A DNA stretch of 64,000 nt from Terracoccus luteus (GTDB lineage Bacteria; Actinomycetota; Actinomycetes; Actinomycetales; Dermatophilaceae). The stretch is taken from contig NZ_RBXT01000001.1 of assembly GCF_003635045.1 (NCBI RefSeq), forward strand, positions 2,294,001-2,358,000, given 5' to 3'. Under the pieces are notes generated by a model that saw only the letters and a program-made list of their open reading frames with translations, ran no database searches and was not told the DNA's origin. This document shows, in pieces, positions 36,565 to 45,448 of the stretch. The position numbers and the translations under genes were made by a program. How positions within the stretch are numbered: position 1 is the stretch's first letter; each line of letters opens with the position of its first letter.

Positions 36565-37236
36565 TCAGGCGACGGGCACGACGAACGGGGCGACGGGGCT
36601 CAGCCGCAGCAGCTCGGACAGCCGTCTCGTGGTCGAGGTGGGGCCGTCGAGCGTGACGCGGCGGTGGCGCAGGGCGGCCGACAGCGGCAACCGGCCGAGC
36701 CATACCGCGTACAAGCTGGCGACGTCCGAGCTGATCGTCAGGCTCACGGGGTAGCCGGGATCGACCATGCACACCGAGGGCGTGCCGTGGTCGACGAGGA
36801 TCCAGAAGCGACGCGGGTCGTCGACGAAGCGCACGTGCAGAACGTGCCGGTCGCCCACGAGCACGGAGGTGTCCAGTCGGGTGTGCATCCACCACACGAG
36901 CAGCGCAGCGTCCAGCTCTGCCGGTGTCGGGTCACCGAACACCCACTCGGCTCCCCACTGCGCCAAGCCGAAGACGATCGGCTCGAGGGCGCGCCCGGAC
37001 GGGGTGAGCAGGTAGTGGCTCCCCGACCGCTCGACCACGCCCGCCTTCTCGAGGTGGCGCAGCCGCTTGCTGAGCAGAGTGCGTGAGAGCCCCGGCAGCC
37101 CGCGCGCCAGATCGTTGAAGCGGGTGGTCCCGACGATGAGGTCGCGCACGATGAGCAGCGACCACCGCTCACCCACCACGTCGAGCGTGCGCGAAATGGG
37201 GCAGTACTGGCCCGCACCGGGGTCATGTCTGGTCAT
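36565..37236 (-). CDS. HxlR-type transcriptional regulator with C-terminal SCP2-like region
   Basis: The 223-residue protein has a winged-helix HxlR domain in residues 1-105: YCPISRTLDVVGERWSLLIVRDL, then RFNDLARGLPGLSRTLLSKRLRHLEKAGVVER. The C-terminal half resembles a small sterol-carrier-like ligand domain, a known combination in actinobacteria. GAAGGAG lies 6 nt before the ATG. It is divergent from a methyltransferase gene and probably controls it and itself through the intergenic repeats. Confidence 0.87.
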   Translation of the reverse strand: MTRHDPGAGQYCPISRTLDVVGERWSLLIVRDLIVGTTRFNDLARGLPGLSRTLLSKRLRHLEKAGVVERSGSHYLLTPSGRALEPIVFGLAQWGAEWVFGDPTPAELDAALLVWWMHTRLDTSVLVGDRHVLHVRFVDDPRRFWILVDHGTPSVCMVDPGYPVSLTISSDVASLYAVWLGRLPLSAALRHRRVTLDGPTSTTRRLSELLRLSPVAPFVVPVA

Positions 37237-37292
37237 CGCCTGCTCCTTCGAGGTCAGGGTCGCGACGCTGCCCGTCCAGTATCGGTCTCGAA

Positions 37293-37321
37293 CGTGTACC
37301 GCGTCAGTCCTCTTCGTGTAC
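37293..37321. promoter_or_regulatory. candidate HxlR operator, direct repeat CGTGTAC
   Basis: CGTGTAC occurs at 37293-37299 and again at 37315-37321, 22 bp apart (two helical turns), in the 179-bp region between hxlR-type and methyltransferase genes. This spacing suits a dimeric winged-helix regulator. The assignment is by position only. Confidence 0.35.
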
Positions 37322-37415
37322 TGGGTATCGCCGCGCCGACGCCGCACTCTGGAGAACAGGCGGTGACGCGGCATCCAGCTGCACGTTCCCCCGCCTCCGC
37401 CAGAGAGGGAGAACG

Positions 37416-38273
37416 ATGACCATCCACCTGCAACCCCCGACGAGCAGCCCGGCCGCGAGCACTCCGGATGCCGCTGACGTGGCTCTCAAGGCCAAGCACG
37501 CCACGATGTGGGGGCTCGGTGACTACCCGGCGGTGGCCCGAGAGCTGATCGCCACCCTTGGGCCCGTCGTCGTGGAAGCCCTCGACGTGAAGCCAGGGCA
37601 GCGCGTGCTCGACGTCGCGGCCGGCACCGGAAATGCCGCGATACCGGCGGCGCTCGCCGGCGCCGTGGTGGTGGCAACAGACCTGACCCAGAGCCTGCTC
37701 GACGTCGGGCGTGCCGCCGCCGAAGCTGCGGGCGCCCATCTCGAGTGGCGCCAGGCTGACGCCGAGGCGCTGCCCTTCCCCGCTGCCACGTTCGACACGG
37801 TGCTCTCAGTCGTGGGCGTGATGTTCGCCCCCCACCACCAGGCGAGCGCCGACGAGCTGGTGCGGGTGTGCCGGCCTGGCGGGCGCATCGGCCTGATCTG
37901 CTGGACGCCGGAGGGCTTCATCGGCCAGATGTTCGCGGCGATGAAGCCCTTCGCGGCGCCACCCCCGCCTGGAGCCCAGCCGCCGCCGCTGTGGGGCCGG
38001 GAGGAGCACGTGCGGCTCCTGCTGGGTGAGCGGGTCGTGTCGGTGAGCGCCGAGAAACGAACGGTGGCGGTGACCTTCGAGAGCGGAGAGGCCTTCCGCG
38101 ACTTCTTCAAACGGACGTACGGACCGACGATCGTGACCTACCGCTTCATCGCCGACGATCCTGAGAAGGTCGCCGCGCTCGATGACGCGCTGGCCGAGCT
38201 GGGCCGGTCTGCCCTGGACCACCAGGGTCAGATGGAGTGGGAGTACCTGTTGGTCACGGCCACCCGCGCCTGA
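37416..38273 (+). CDS. class I SAM-dependent methyltransferase
   Basis: This 285-residue enzyme has motif I RVLDVAAGTGNAAIPAA, an acidic residue in ATDLTQSLL, motif II QADAEALPFPAATFDTVLS and motif III LVRVCRPGGRIGLICW. It belongs to the UbiE/Methyltransf_11 type. A Pro-rich insertion (PPPPGAQPPPLWG) lies in the middle. GAGGGAGAACG precedes the ATG. It is divergent from the HxlR regulator, which suggests inducible expression. The substrate is unknown. Confidence 0.87.
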   Translation: MTIHLQPPTSSPAASTPDAADVALKAKHATMWGLGDYPAVARELIATLGPVVVEALDVKPGQRVLDVAAGTGNAAIPAALAGAVVVATDLTQSLLDVGRAAAEAAGAHLEWRQADAEALPFPAATFDTVLSVVGVMFAPHHQASADELVRVCRPGGRIGLICWTPEGFIGQMFAAMKPFAAPPPPGAQPPPLWGREEHVRLLLGERVVSVSAEKRTVAVTFESGEAFRDFFKRTYGPTIVTYRFIADDPEKVAALDDALAELGRSALDHQGQMEWEYLLVTATRA

Positions 38274-38371
38274 GCCCGCGGCCCTGCCCGACGGCATCCG
38301 GCACCATGCCCTGGCCGGCCCCTTCTCCGATCGCCTGTTCTCCCCCACCCACCCACCCCTGAGCGTCGAAA

Positions 38372-38401
38372 GGCCACGTTCTGCCTCGTCAGAACTGGGC
38401 C
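38372..38401. terminator. hairpin between convergent methyltransferase and glycosyltransferase genes
   Basis: GTTCTG (38378-38383) and CAGAAC (38390-38395) form a 6-bp stem, flanked by an outer GGCC pair. It is a weak, probable bidirectional terminator. Confidence 0.4.
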
Positions 38402-38450
38402 TCGACGTGCACGACCCCGCGCAACGTCGCCTTGAGACGGTGGACGAGGC

Positions 38451-39746
38451 TCAGGTGAGGGCGGCTCGCGCACGCGCGGCGCCCGGGGTCGATCTCAGGC
38501 CGCGCTGGAGGGCGTCGAGCCGGGCGCGAGGGTCGCCGTCAAGGGCCAGCAGCCGACCGGCGACGGCGCGGATCTCGCTCGCCGTGGACACGTTGGGGTC
38601 GAGGGACTCCCCGAAGCCGACGCGCTCGAGGGCGGCGGCCCCGGCGAACTGGTCGGTCGACAGCGGCAGCACCACCATCGGGACGCCCGAGGTGAGGGCC
38701 TCGGTGACGCTGTTGTTGCCGCCGTGGGTGACGGCCAAAGCGGCGTGCTCGAGCAGCCGCACCTGCGGCAGCGTGCCTCGCACCAGCCACGACGCGGGCA
38801 CCGGCCCGAGGTCGGCGACCGCGGTCGACCCGCGCGCGAGCGCGACCCGCACGTCGAGGTCCCGCAGCGCCTCGGCCACACGCGCGAGCACGTCGGAACG
38901 CACCGACAGGAAGCTGCCGAGGCTGACGTAGACGAGCGGGCGGTCGTCGGCCGCGAGCCAGGCCTCCACCTGCTCGTCGCGGGGCTCGCTGCGCACGGCC
39001 GAGCCGAGGAAACGGTGCGGCGGGAGCAGCGCCGTGCGCGCCGGGTCGTGCAGCTCACCCGGGTAGTTGAGCAGCAGCACGTCGCCGGTCTCCGTGAACG
39101 CGTCTGTGCTGTGGGCCGACCCGGGCGCGAGCTCGTCCAGGGCGGCGTTCCAGCCGGCGGTGAACGTGTCGCGCACCTGCTCGCAGAGGCGGCGCAGCGA
39201 ACGCAGCTCACCGGCATCCGTGGGGATGGCCTCCGGGAAGACCGGCGGGTGTCCGTAGACCTCGTCACCGACGGTGAGGGCGGTGGGGTGGCCGAGCACG
39301 ACGTCGGCGTGACGCACGCCGGACGCCCGCAGGGCGAGCCGGGCACTGAAGGCGAGGTGGTCGACGACGACGTGGTCGGGCCGCACCCGCTCGACGATGC
39401 GCTGCACGGCGCGCGCCACCCCGACGGGGTCCCACAGGAGGTCGTCACCGCGGGCGCGAGCCTGGTACGCGAGGGTCTCGACCGCGCCCCGGCGGGTGGC
39501 GTCGAAGAACCCGCGGAGCGAGTCGTCCTCCCCCGCGGGCTGGTCCTCCACCCGGATGACGCCCGGGTTGCTGCCGCGCCCGAGCTGCAGATGCTCGCGC
39601 TCGAAGCCGAACTCCGTGACGAGGGCGTCCGTGGCGGGCCCGGTCGCGACGACGACGCGCTCACCGGCGTCGCGCCACGCGGTGGCGAGCGTGGCGAGCG
39701 GGTAGAGGTGCGAGGCGTAGTCGGGGCTGACGACGAGCAGGGTCAC
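38451..39746 (-). CDS. MGT-type UDP-glycosyltransferase (GT1)
   Basis: The 431-residue GT-B protein has a C-terminal donor-binding motif LAVTHGGNNSVTEALTSGVP, then VLPLSTDQFAGAAALERVG. VYVSLGSFLSVRSDVLARV starts the C-terminal Rossmann domain. These are hallmarks of macrolide- and sterol-type GT1 enzymes that glycosylate small hydrophobic acceptors. GTG 39746 overlaps the stop of the upstream GT4 gene (GTGA), so both products probably act in the same pathway. Confidence 0.88.
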   Translation of the reverse strand: MTLLVVSPDYASHLYPLATLATAWRDAGERVVVATGPATDALVTEFGFEREHLQLGRGSNPGVIRVEDQPAGEDDSLRGFFDATRRGAVETLAYQARARGDDLLWDPVGVARAVQRIVERVRPDHVVVDHLAFSARLALRASGVRHADVVLGHPTALTVGDEVYGHPPVFPEAIPTDAGELRSLRRLCEQVRDTFTAGWNAALDELAPGSAHSTDAFTETGDVLLLNYPGELHDPARTALLPPHRFLGSAVRSEPRDEQVEAWLAADDRPLVYVSLGSFLSVRSDVLARVAEALRDLDVRVALARGSTAVADLGPVPASWLVRGTLPQVRLLEHAALAVTHGGNNSVTEALTSGVPMVVLPLSTDQFAGAAALERVGFGESLDPNVSTASEIRAVAGRLLALDGDPRARLDALQRGLRSTPGAARARAALT

Positions 39747-41995
39747 CGGGCCACCTCCGTCGGGGCGACCGCGCGGTAGACCGTCGAGAGGGCGTCGGCC
39801 ATGCCCGCGATGCCGAACCGCTCGCGCACCATGCGTCGTGCCTGCTCGGCGTGGTCGTCGGCGTCGGGCGTCGCCGCGAGGTCCAGGGCGGCGTGCACGG
39901 CCTCCGTCAGCGCGGTCGCCGATGCGGTGTCGACGAGGATGCCGGTGACGCCGTCGTCGACGTACGTGGCCGGCCCGCCGGTGGCCGGGGCCACGACCGG
40001 CAGCCCGGTGGCCATGGCCTCGAGGATGGCGATGCCGAACTCCTCCTTGAGGCTCGACGAGACGTACACCCCGTGGGGCGCGGCCCGGCCGGGGCGACCG
40101 GCGCGCACCGCGGCGAGCCAGGTCGTCACCGTGGCGTTGGGCCGGTGACCGGGCAGCAGCAGGCCCCGGCTCGCGGCGTCGTCGAGCGGCACGACGGCGT
40201 CGATGGCGTCGAGCTGCTCGCGCTCGTCGTCGGAGGGGTCGGCGAGGTCGCCGCCGACGACGAGCAGGGTGCACCGCTCGTGCAGCCGCCGGTCCGCGGC
40301 CCACGCCTGCACGAGCGTGGCCGTGCCCTTGACGCGGTTGAGGCGCCCCACGCTGACGGCGAGCGGCAGCCGGCGGCGGTGGGCGGGCAGGGTGTCGAGC
40401 AGCCGGTCGAGCTCGTCTAGCGCCTGCCGCTCGCGCGCCGGTGGCGTGGCCGTCGTGACGGCCTCCGCGGCCCGGTCGACGGCCTCCAGGCTGATGCCCT
40501 CCGCGACGGGGGTGACGCGGTCGGCCTCGGCCCTCACGTCGAGGCCCATGAGGCGGGCCATGTCGTCGGCGAGGTGCGGACGCGGGAAGAGCACGAGGTG
40601 GTCGGCCCGCCGCTGCAGTCGCCCGAGCAGTCGCTCGCGGAAGACGAGGTGCTCGACGGCGTCGGCCTCCCCGAAGCCCTCGCGGGTGAGGGTGCCCGCG
40701 GCGTCGCGGCTCGCGACGAGCGCGTTGGGGTCGGGGGCGAGGGTGAAGACGACGGGGATGCCGAGCTCGTCGGCGACGTCGGCGGCGACCATGGTGGCGA
40801 CGTCACCCATGCGCAGGTGCAGCGCGTCGACGCGGCCGGCAGCGCGCAGGATGCGCCGCAGCCCGCGACGGACGGCCACCCGCAGCGGCCACGCCCTGCC
40901 GGCGGGCACGGGCGGCCCCCACAGCGGGACCGAGAGGTAGTGGTGACCCCTGCGGTCGAGGTGGACTAGCCCGAGAGCGGCGTCGTCGGGGCGGCCACGG
41001 GAGACGGTGAGCACCCGGCCGATGCCCGGGTTCGCCTGCAGCAGAGCGTCGCCGAGCTGCACGAGCAGGGTGGCGATGCCACCGGTGTCGCCCTGACCCG
41101 CCCGCGACAGGTCGCCGTCGACGTCGGCGTGCAGGAACAGCTGCGCCACCGTGAACGGGCCGGCCGGGGCGGCCGGCGTGGCGGATGCGGGGCTCTCGGC
41201 CGCCGCGGGCGGCCGGGCCAGGTCGCTCAGCGCGAGCGCGGCGACCGAGCCGAGCGGGCCGCCGTCGTCGACCACCTGCGCGAGGGCGTCGTGGCGGGCC
41301 GACGGTGCCCTCGGTGCGGTCGCTGCGGGACGGTCGGCTGCGTCCGGCTCGCGGTCGCCCAGGGCGGCGGTCGCTGCGGCCCGCGACGCGTGGGGCTCGG
41401 TGTCGTCGAGCGCGAGGCGACACAGGGCCTCCTCCGCCGCCTCGCCGTGCAGCAGCCCCCAGGTCTCGACGAGGGCGGCCCGACCGGCGGGGGTCGAGCA
41501 CCGAGCGAGCGCGGCCTCGAGGGCGCGCCCCACGGCATCCGGCTCGGTGGCACCCCGGACCTCGAGGGTCCACTGGGCGAGCATCCCCCGGAAGCCACCC
41601 TCGGCGACCGCCTCGGCGAGCGGGGCGAGGGCCCGCTCGGTCAGGGTCACCCCCCGCAGGGCCTCCGCAGCGGCGTCGCGAAGGTGGTCGGGTCCGGTGG
41701 TGAGCAGGTCGACGAGGGCGTCGGCCGAGGCGGGGCCGCCCACCCGGCCGAGGGCGCGTACGGCGAGGGACGCGGTGAGGGCGTCGGTGCCGCGCGTGGC
41801 CTCGAGCAGGACGTCGGCGCCGTCGGGGCCCTCGGCTGCGGCCGACCGCTCGAGGTCGGGGCCGAGGCGCAGCGCTTCGAGCAGCGTGGGCGCGTCTCGC
41901 ACGGCGGCGAGGGCCTCACGGACCGGGACGGGGTGTGGGGCGTCACCGGCGCTCTCGCGCGCAGCAACAAGGCACCCAGCCGTCTGCTCGACCAT
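39743..41995 (-). CDS. HEAT-like N-terminal region fused to GT4 glycosyltransferase
   Basis: The 750-residue protein has about 270 N-terminal residues that form short paired helices of HEAT/PBS-lyase type (for example ASLAVRALGRVGGPASADALVDLL). A GT-B glycosyltransferase follows: glycogen-synthase-like lead GDTGGIATLLVQLGDALL, LPLAVSVGRLNRVKG, and the EX7E motif in EEFGIAILEAMATGLPVVAP. The catalytic part resembles GT4 sucrose-phosphate-synthase-like enzymes. HEAT repeats usually mediate protein contacts, so this may scaffold a complex. The acceptor is unknown. Start ATG 41995. Confidence 0.85.
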   Translation of the reverse strand: MVEQTAGCLVAARESAGDAPHPVPVREALAAVRDAPTLLEALRLGPDLERSAAAEGPDGADVLLEATRGTDALTASLAVRALGRVGGPASADALVDLLTTGPDHLRDAAAEALRGVTLTERALAPLAEAVAEGGFRGMLAQWTLEVRGATEPDAVGRALEAALARCSTPAGRAALVETWGLLHGEAAEEALCRLALDDTEPHASRAAATAALGDREPDAADRPAATAPRAPSARHDALAQVVDDGGPLGSVAALALSDLARPPAAAESPASATPAAPAGPFTVAQLFLHADVDGDLSRAGQGDTGGIATLLVQLGDALLQANPGIGRVLTVSRGRPDDAALGLVHLDRRGHHYLSVPLWGPPVPAGRAWPLRVAVRRGLRRILRAAGRVDALHLRMGDVATMVAADVADELGIPVVFTLAPDPNALVASRDAAGTLTREGFGEADAVEHLVFRERLLGRLQRRADHLVLFPRPHLADDMARLMGLDVRAEADRVTPVAEGISLEAVDRAAEAVTTATPPARERQALDELDRLLDTLPAHRRRLPLAVSVGRLNRVKGTATLVQAWAADRRLHERCTLLVVGGDLADPSDDEREQLDAIDAVVPLDDAASRGLLLPGHRPNATVTTWLAAVRAGRPGRAAPHGVYVSSSLKEEFGIAILEAMATGLPVVAPATGGPATYVDDGVTGILVDTASATALTEAVHAALDLAATPDADDHAEQARRMVRERFGIAGMADALSTVYRAVAPTEVAR

Positions 41996-42004
41996 GTCGC
42001 CAGC

Positions 42005-42565
<561 letters not shown>

Positions 42566-42625
42566 GACGTGAGCGTAGGACGGGCGACCTGACGGCCCCC
42601 TGTGATGGTGCGGGTGGTCGACAGG

Positions 42626-42766
42626 TCAGGTGGTGCGGACGGGCTGAGCCTCGGCGATGCGCCGGATGGCGTCGGGGGTGCTGCGCCCGCGCGCGGCGTC
42701 ACGTTCGACGAGCGCCTTCGCCGCTGCCCGCTGGGCCGTCGTCACGACCACGGTCTTCTTGGCCAC
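42626..42766 (-). CDS. small basic protein of 46 residues
   Basis: A GTG-started ORF (MAKKTVVVTTAQRAAAKALV...) has a strong AAGGAGG ribosome site 8 nt upstream. The product is basic, helical and without membrane segments. It overlaps the 3' end of the upstream membrane-protein gene by 68 bp in another frame. I recall similar small proteins annotated as hypothetical in actinobacteria. The ribosome site and coding-like composition support it. Confidence 0.6.
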   Translation of the reverse strand: MAKKTVVVTTAQRAAAKALVERDAARGRSTPDAIRRIAEAQPVRTT

Positions 42767-43214
42767 CGGGGGCCTCCTTCCCGTCGGTCCCCGATTCTAC
42801 GCCGGATGCCGGGTCGCCGGTCGTGATCGTCACCACGGGAGGGGGCTCGACGAGCACCTCGGCCTCCTGCCCGGCCAGCTCGGCCGCCTCGATGGCCGAC
42901 CGCGGGCCTTCGAGGGCCTGGGTCAGGGCGGCGTCGACGAAGGCCTGCTGCTCGTCGTCGTTCATCTCCGACTGCGACAGCGCCCGCAGCTCGGCCACGC
43001 CGAGGGCGGCTCGCCCGTCGTCGGGTGAGATGGCGAGCTCGGCGGCCCAGCGCAGGGTGCGCATCGTCTCCTCGCGCCGCGAGCGCTGCTCGGTCTCGCC
43101 CGCGGTGCGCCGGGCGACCCAGTTGCTCACCACCACGCCGAGCACCGCCCCGACGGGCGCCCCGAGGCTGACGACCCAGACCGCCCACGTGGGGAGAACG
43201 GTCATCTGGTCCAT
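42699..43214 (-). CDS. hypothetical membrane-anchored protein
   Basis: This 171-residue protein has one N-terminal membrane helix (WAVWVVSLGAPVGAVLGVVVSNWV). A charged helical region follows (RTAGETEQRSRREETMRTLRWAAELA) and then a Gly/Asp-rich tail. It is possibly a small envelope scaffold; no family is recognised. ATG 43214 is preferred; ATG 43205 and 43238 are alternatives. The last 68 bp overlap the next small gene. Confidence 0.6.
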   Translation of the reverse strand: MDQMTVLPTWAVWVVSLGAPVGAVLGVVVSNWVARRTAGETEQRSRREETMRTLRWAAELAISPDDGRAALGVAELRALSQSEMNDDEQQAFVDAALTQALEGPRSAIEAAELAGQEAEVLVEPPPVVTITTGDPASGVESGTDGKEAPGGQEDRGRDDGPAGSGEGARRT

Positions 43215-43290
43215 ATCGCCGATGCTAGGTGGCGCCACCGTCAGAGGCGGGCGCGTGTTCGGCCCGCCTGCGGGTCAGCCTCGGGGCGGG

Positions 43291-43932
43291 TCAGCGCCAG
43301 AACAGGTGGTGTACGACGCCGCTGGGGCTCGGCACGACGTCGTGCTCGTAGCGGTCGTCGAGCTCGTCGGGGGTGGTCCACAGGCGGCTGCCGTCACCGA
43401 GCTCGACCGGCGCGACGGCGACGTGGAGGCTGTCGACGAGGCCGGCGTCGAGGAACTCGCGCACCGTCTGCGCTCCCCCGCCGAGCCGCACGTCGCGACC
43501 CTCGGCGGCCTGCTTGGCCTGGGCGAAGACGTCGGCCGGGTCGCCGCCGACGAAGTGGAAGGTCGTGTCGCCCTTCGTCAGCGCCGGCCGCGGGAAGTGG
43601 GTGAGGACGAAGACCGGGGTGTGGAAGGGCGTGTCATCGCCCCACCAGCCCCCCCACTCGAGGTCGGGCCATTCGCCGCGCACCGGGCCGAACTTGTTGC
43701 GGCCCATGATCTCCGCGCCGATGTTGCGGCTGAAGTCGCGTACGAGGAAGTCGTCGAGGCCCCGGCTGCCGCCCGGCTCGGTGCGGTTCGGCCAGCTGTC
43801 GGTGGCGCCCGCCCACGCCATCATGACGCGGGGGTCGGCGTGGCCGAACGGATGCTCGAGCGACTGCCCGGTGCCCGCGCCGTACCCGTCGCTCGACACG
43901 GTGAAGTTCTGGACCTTCAGCAGCTGCGCCAT
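43291..43932 (-). CDS. dihydrofolate reductase family (RibD C-terminal domain) protein
   Basis: The 213-residue protein is of the RibD_C/DHFR-like fold: FTVSSDGYGAG at the start, IGAEIMGRNKFG, PVFVLTHFPRP, VRLGGGAQTVREFLDAGLVDSLHVAVAPVELGDG, matching the yyaP/yyaK-type reductase subgroup. It is likely NADPH-dependent; the substrate is unknown. GGAGCAGGCG precedes the ATG. Confidence 0.88.
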   Translation of the reverse strand: MAQLLKVQNFTVSSDGYGAGTGQSLEHPFGHADPRVMMAWAGATDSWPNRTEPGGSRGLDDFLVRDFSRNIGAEIMGRNKFGPVRGEWPDLEWGGWWGDDTPFHTPVFVLTHFPRPALTKGDTTFHFVGGDPADVFAQAKQAAEGRDVRLGGGAQTVREFLDAGLVDSLHVAVAPVELGDGSRLWTTPDELDDRYEHDVVPSPSGVVHHLFWR

Positions 43933-44111
43933 CGCCTGCTCCTCACGCTCGACCCCAGCAGGCTAGCGACGGACGCGTCGCACCGCCTCATTTCGTCGGG
44001 ACGCACCGGGCCGTGAGCAGCCGTGCGCAGCCGGGTGCGGGTGGGTGTCGCGGTGTCGTCCTCTCATCGGGGACACTGGGGGATCACCACCCTTCTCGAC
44101 AGGAGCAACCC

Positions 44112-45065
44112 GTGACCGAGGGAACCGTCCGCTGGTTCGACGCCGACCGAGGTTTCGGCTTCATCGACCTCGGACCCGAGGCAGAAGACCTCTACGTCCA
44201 CGCATCCGAGATCGTCAGTGACGACGGGGTGCGCACGCTCCGCGAGGGTCAGCTCGTCGAGTTCGAGGTCGGCGAGGGTGACCGCGGCCCGCAGGCACGC
44301 GGAGTCCGGGTCACGGGAGACTCGGCCTCCGGCGCGACGGGCGTGCTCGGAACGGTGTCCTGGTACGAGCCCGCCAAGGGGTACGGCTTCGCCAACCCCG
44401 ACGGCGGCGGCGCTGAGGTCTTCGTGCACAGCTCGTCCATCGTGGGCGGCGGCGTGGTCTCGGAGGGTCAGCGGGTGGCGTTCCTCGTCGTCGACGGCGA
44501 GAAGGGCCCGCAGGCCGACCACCTGCTCCCGCTCGGGGCCCAGGCCGCCCAGCCGGCCGATGCCCCTGCCGACGGTCCCGACGGGGCGGACGGCACCGTG
44601 TCCTGGTACGACTTCGACAAGGGCTTCGGCTTCATCACCCCCGAGTCCGACGGGCCCGACGTCTTCGTCCACGCCCGTTCACTCGCCGACGGGCTGCCCG
44701 AGCTGCGGGAGGGCGACCGGGTGATGTTCGAGGTCGTCGAGAGCGAGAAGGGGCCGCAGGCCCGCGACGTCCGCCTCGTGGGCGGTCCCCCGCCGAGGGC
44801 GAGCGCCGGGAGGGCGCCGAGCCGCGGACGGTCGGGGCAGCGCGACGCGTCAGACGCACCGGCGCGTGGTGGTCAGGGTGTCGTGGCCCGCTTCGACCCG
44901 GAGCGCGGGTTCGGGTTCATCTCCCCGGATGCCGGCGGCCCGGACCTCTTCGTACACGTGTCCGTCCTCTCCGGCACCGACGACCTCTACGCGGGCGACC
45001 GCGTCCGGTACCAGGTGCGCCAGAGCGACCGCGGTCCGCAGGCCGACCGCGTCGAGCTGCTTTGA
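44112..45065 (+). CDS. protein with four tandem cold-shock domains
   Basis: The 317-residue protein contains four cold-shock domains, at about 1-68, 76-140, 160-228 and 252-317. They open with GTVRWFDADRGFGFI, GTVSWYEPAKGYGFA, GTVSWYDFDKGFGFI and GVVARFDPERGFGFI. Each also has the RNP2-like VHxS/VHxR and a GPQA(R/D) end. Most bacterial Csp proteins have one domain of about 67 residues. It may be an RNA chaperone with high avidity. The start is GTG 44112 with AGGAG upstream. Confidence 0.92.
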   Translation: MTEGTVRWFDADRGFGFIDLGPEAEDLYVHASEIVSDDGVRTLREGQLVEFEVGEGDRGPQARGVRVTGDSASGATGVLGTVSWYEPAKGYGFANPDGGGAEVFVHSSSIVGGGVVSEGQRVAFLVVDGEKGPQADHLLPLGAQAAQPADAPADGPDGADGTVSWYDFDKGFGFITPESDGPDVFVHARSLADGLPELREGDRVMFEVVESEKGPQARDVRLVGGPPPRASAGRAPSRGRSGQRDASDAPARGGQGVVARFDPERGFGFISPDAGGPDLFVHVSVLSGTDDLYAGDRVRYQVRQSDRGPQADRVELL

Positions 45066-45448
45066 AGATCGGTCTGTCAGCAAGGACCGACCCCGCATCG
45101 CGGAGTCAAATCTGAATGATGAGCGGTCTGCGGCTACGTGCCTGCGGACCTCCGTGCTACATCATCCAGCTACTGGGCGAAGGCATGGGCCGCGCGTCCC
45201 CTTTACCTCTGCTAGCCACTGGAGGTCGCCGTTAAAAACCTTTGAGCCATGGCTGTTACACAACGCAACTCTGTTGGGCCACAAGAGGAACGGTGCCTGG
45301 CAGCCGTAGCACTGACCGCTTGAGGGCTAGTACGGACGGCTCGCGAAGCGAGCCATAGCGCGGGTTGAATGATGATATTTCCCGCTGTCTGAAGGCATGA
45401 GTGCGTGTCGTGCGCTTTACTGCTTCTGACAGCAACGGAAGGTCATGA
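45066..45448. other. 383-bp gene-free stretch of lower GC
   Basis: No ORF here has a ribosome site or coding look. There is a weak inverted repeat just after the cold-shock gene (TCGGTC / GACCGA, about 45069-45090) that may end its transcript. There is also a compact perfect hairpin, GGCTCGC-GAA-GCGAGCC, at 45338-45354. Composition shifts to lower GC here and stays lower to about 46845, which suggests foreign DNA. Confidence 0.6.

Noticed and set aside
45050-45090. A third copy of the attachment core near the cold-shock gene
   Set aside because: Only TTGAAG plus a gapped CGG matches; this is too short to be meaningful.
45118-45240. Short open frame in the 45066-45448 gap
   Set aside because: No ribosome site, no coding-like composition and no recognisable protein.
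45338-45354. GGCTCGC-GAA-GCGAGCC hairpin as a CRISPR repeat or REP array
   Set aside because: Only one copy is present and there are no spacers or cas genes; it is recorded only as a hairpin.
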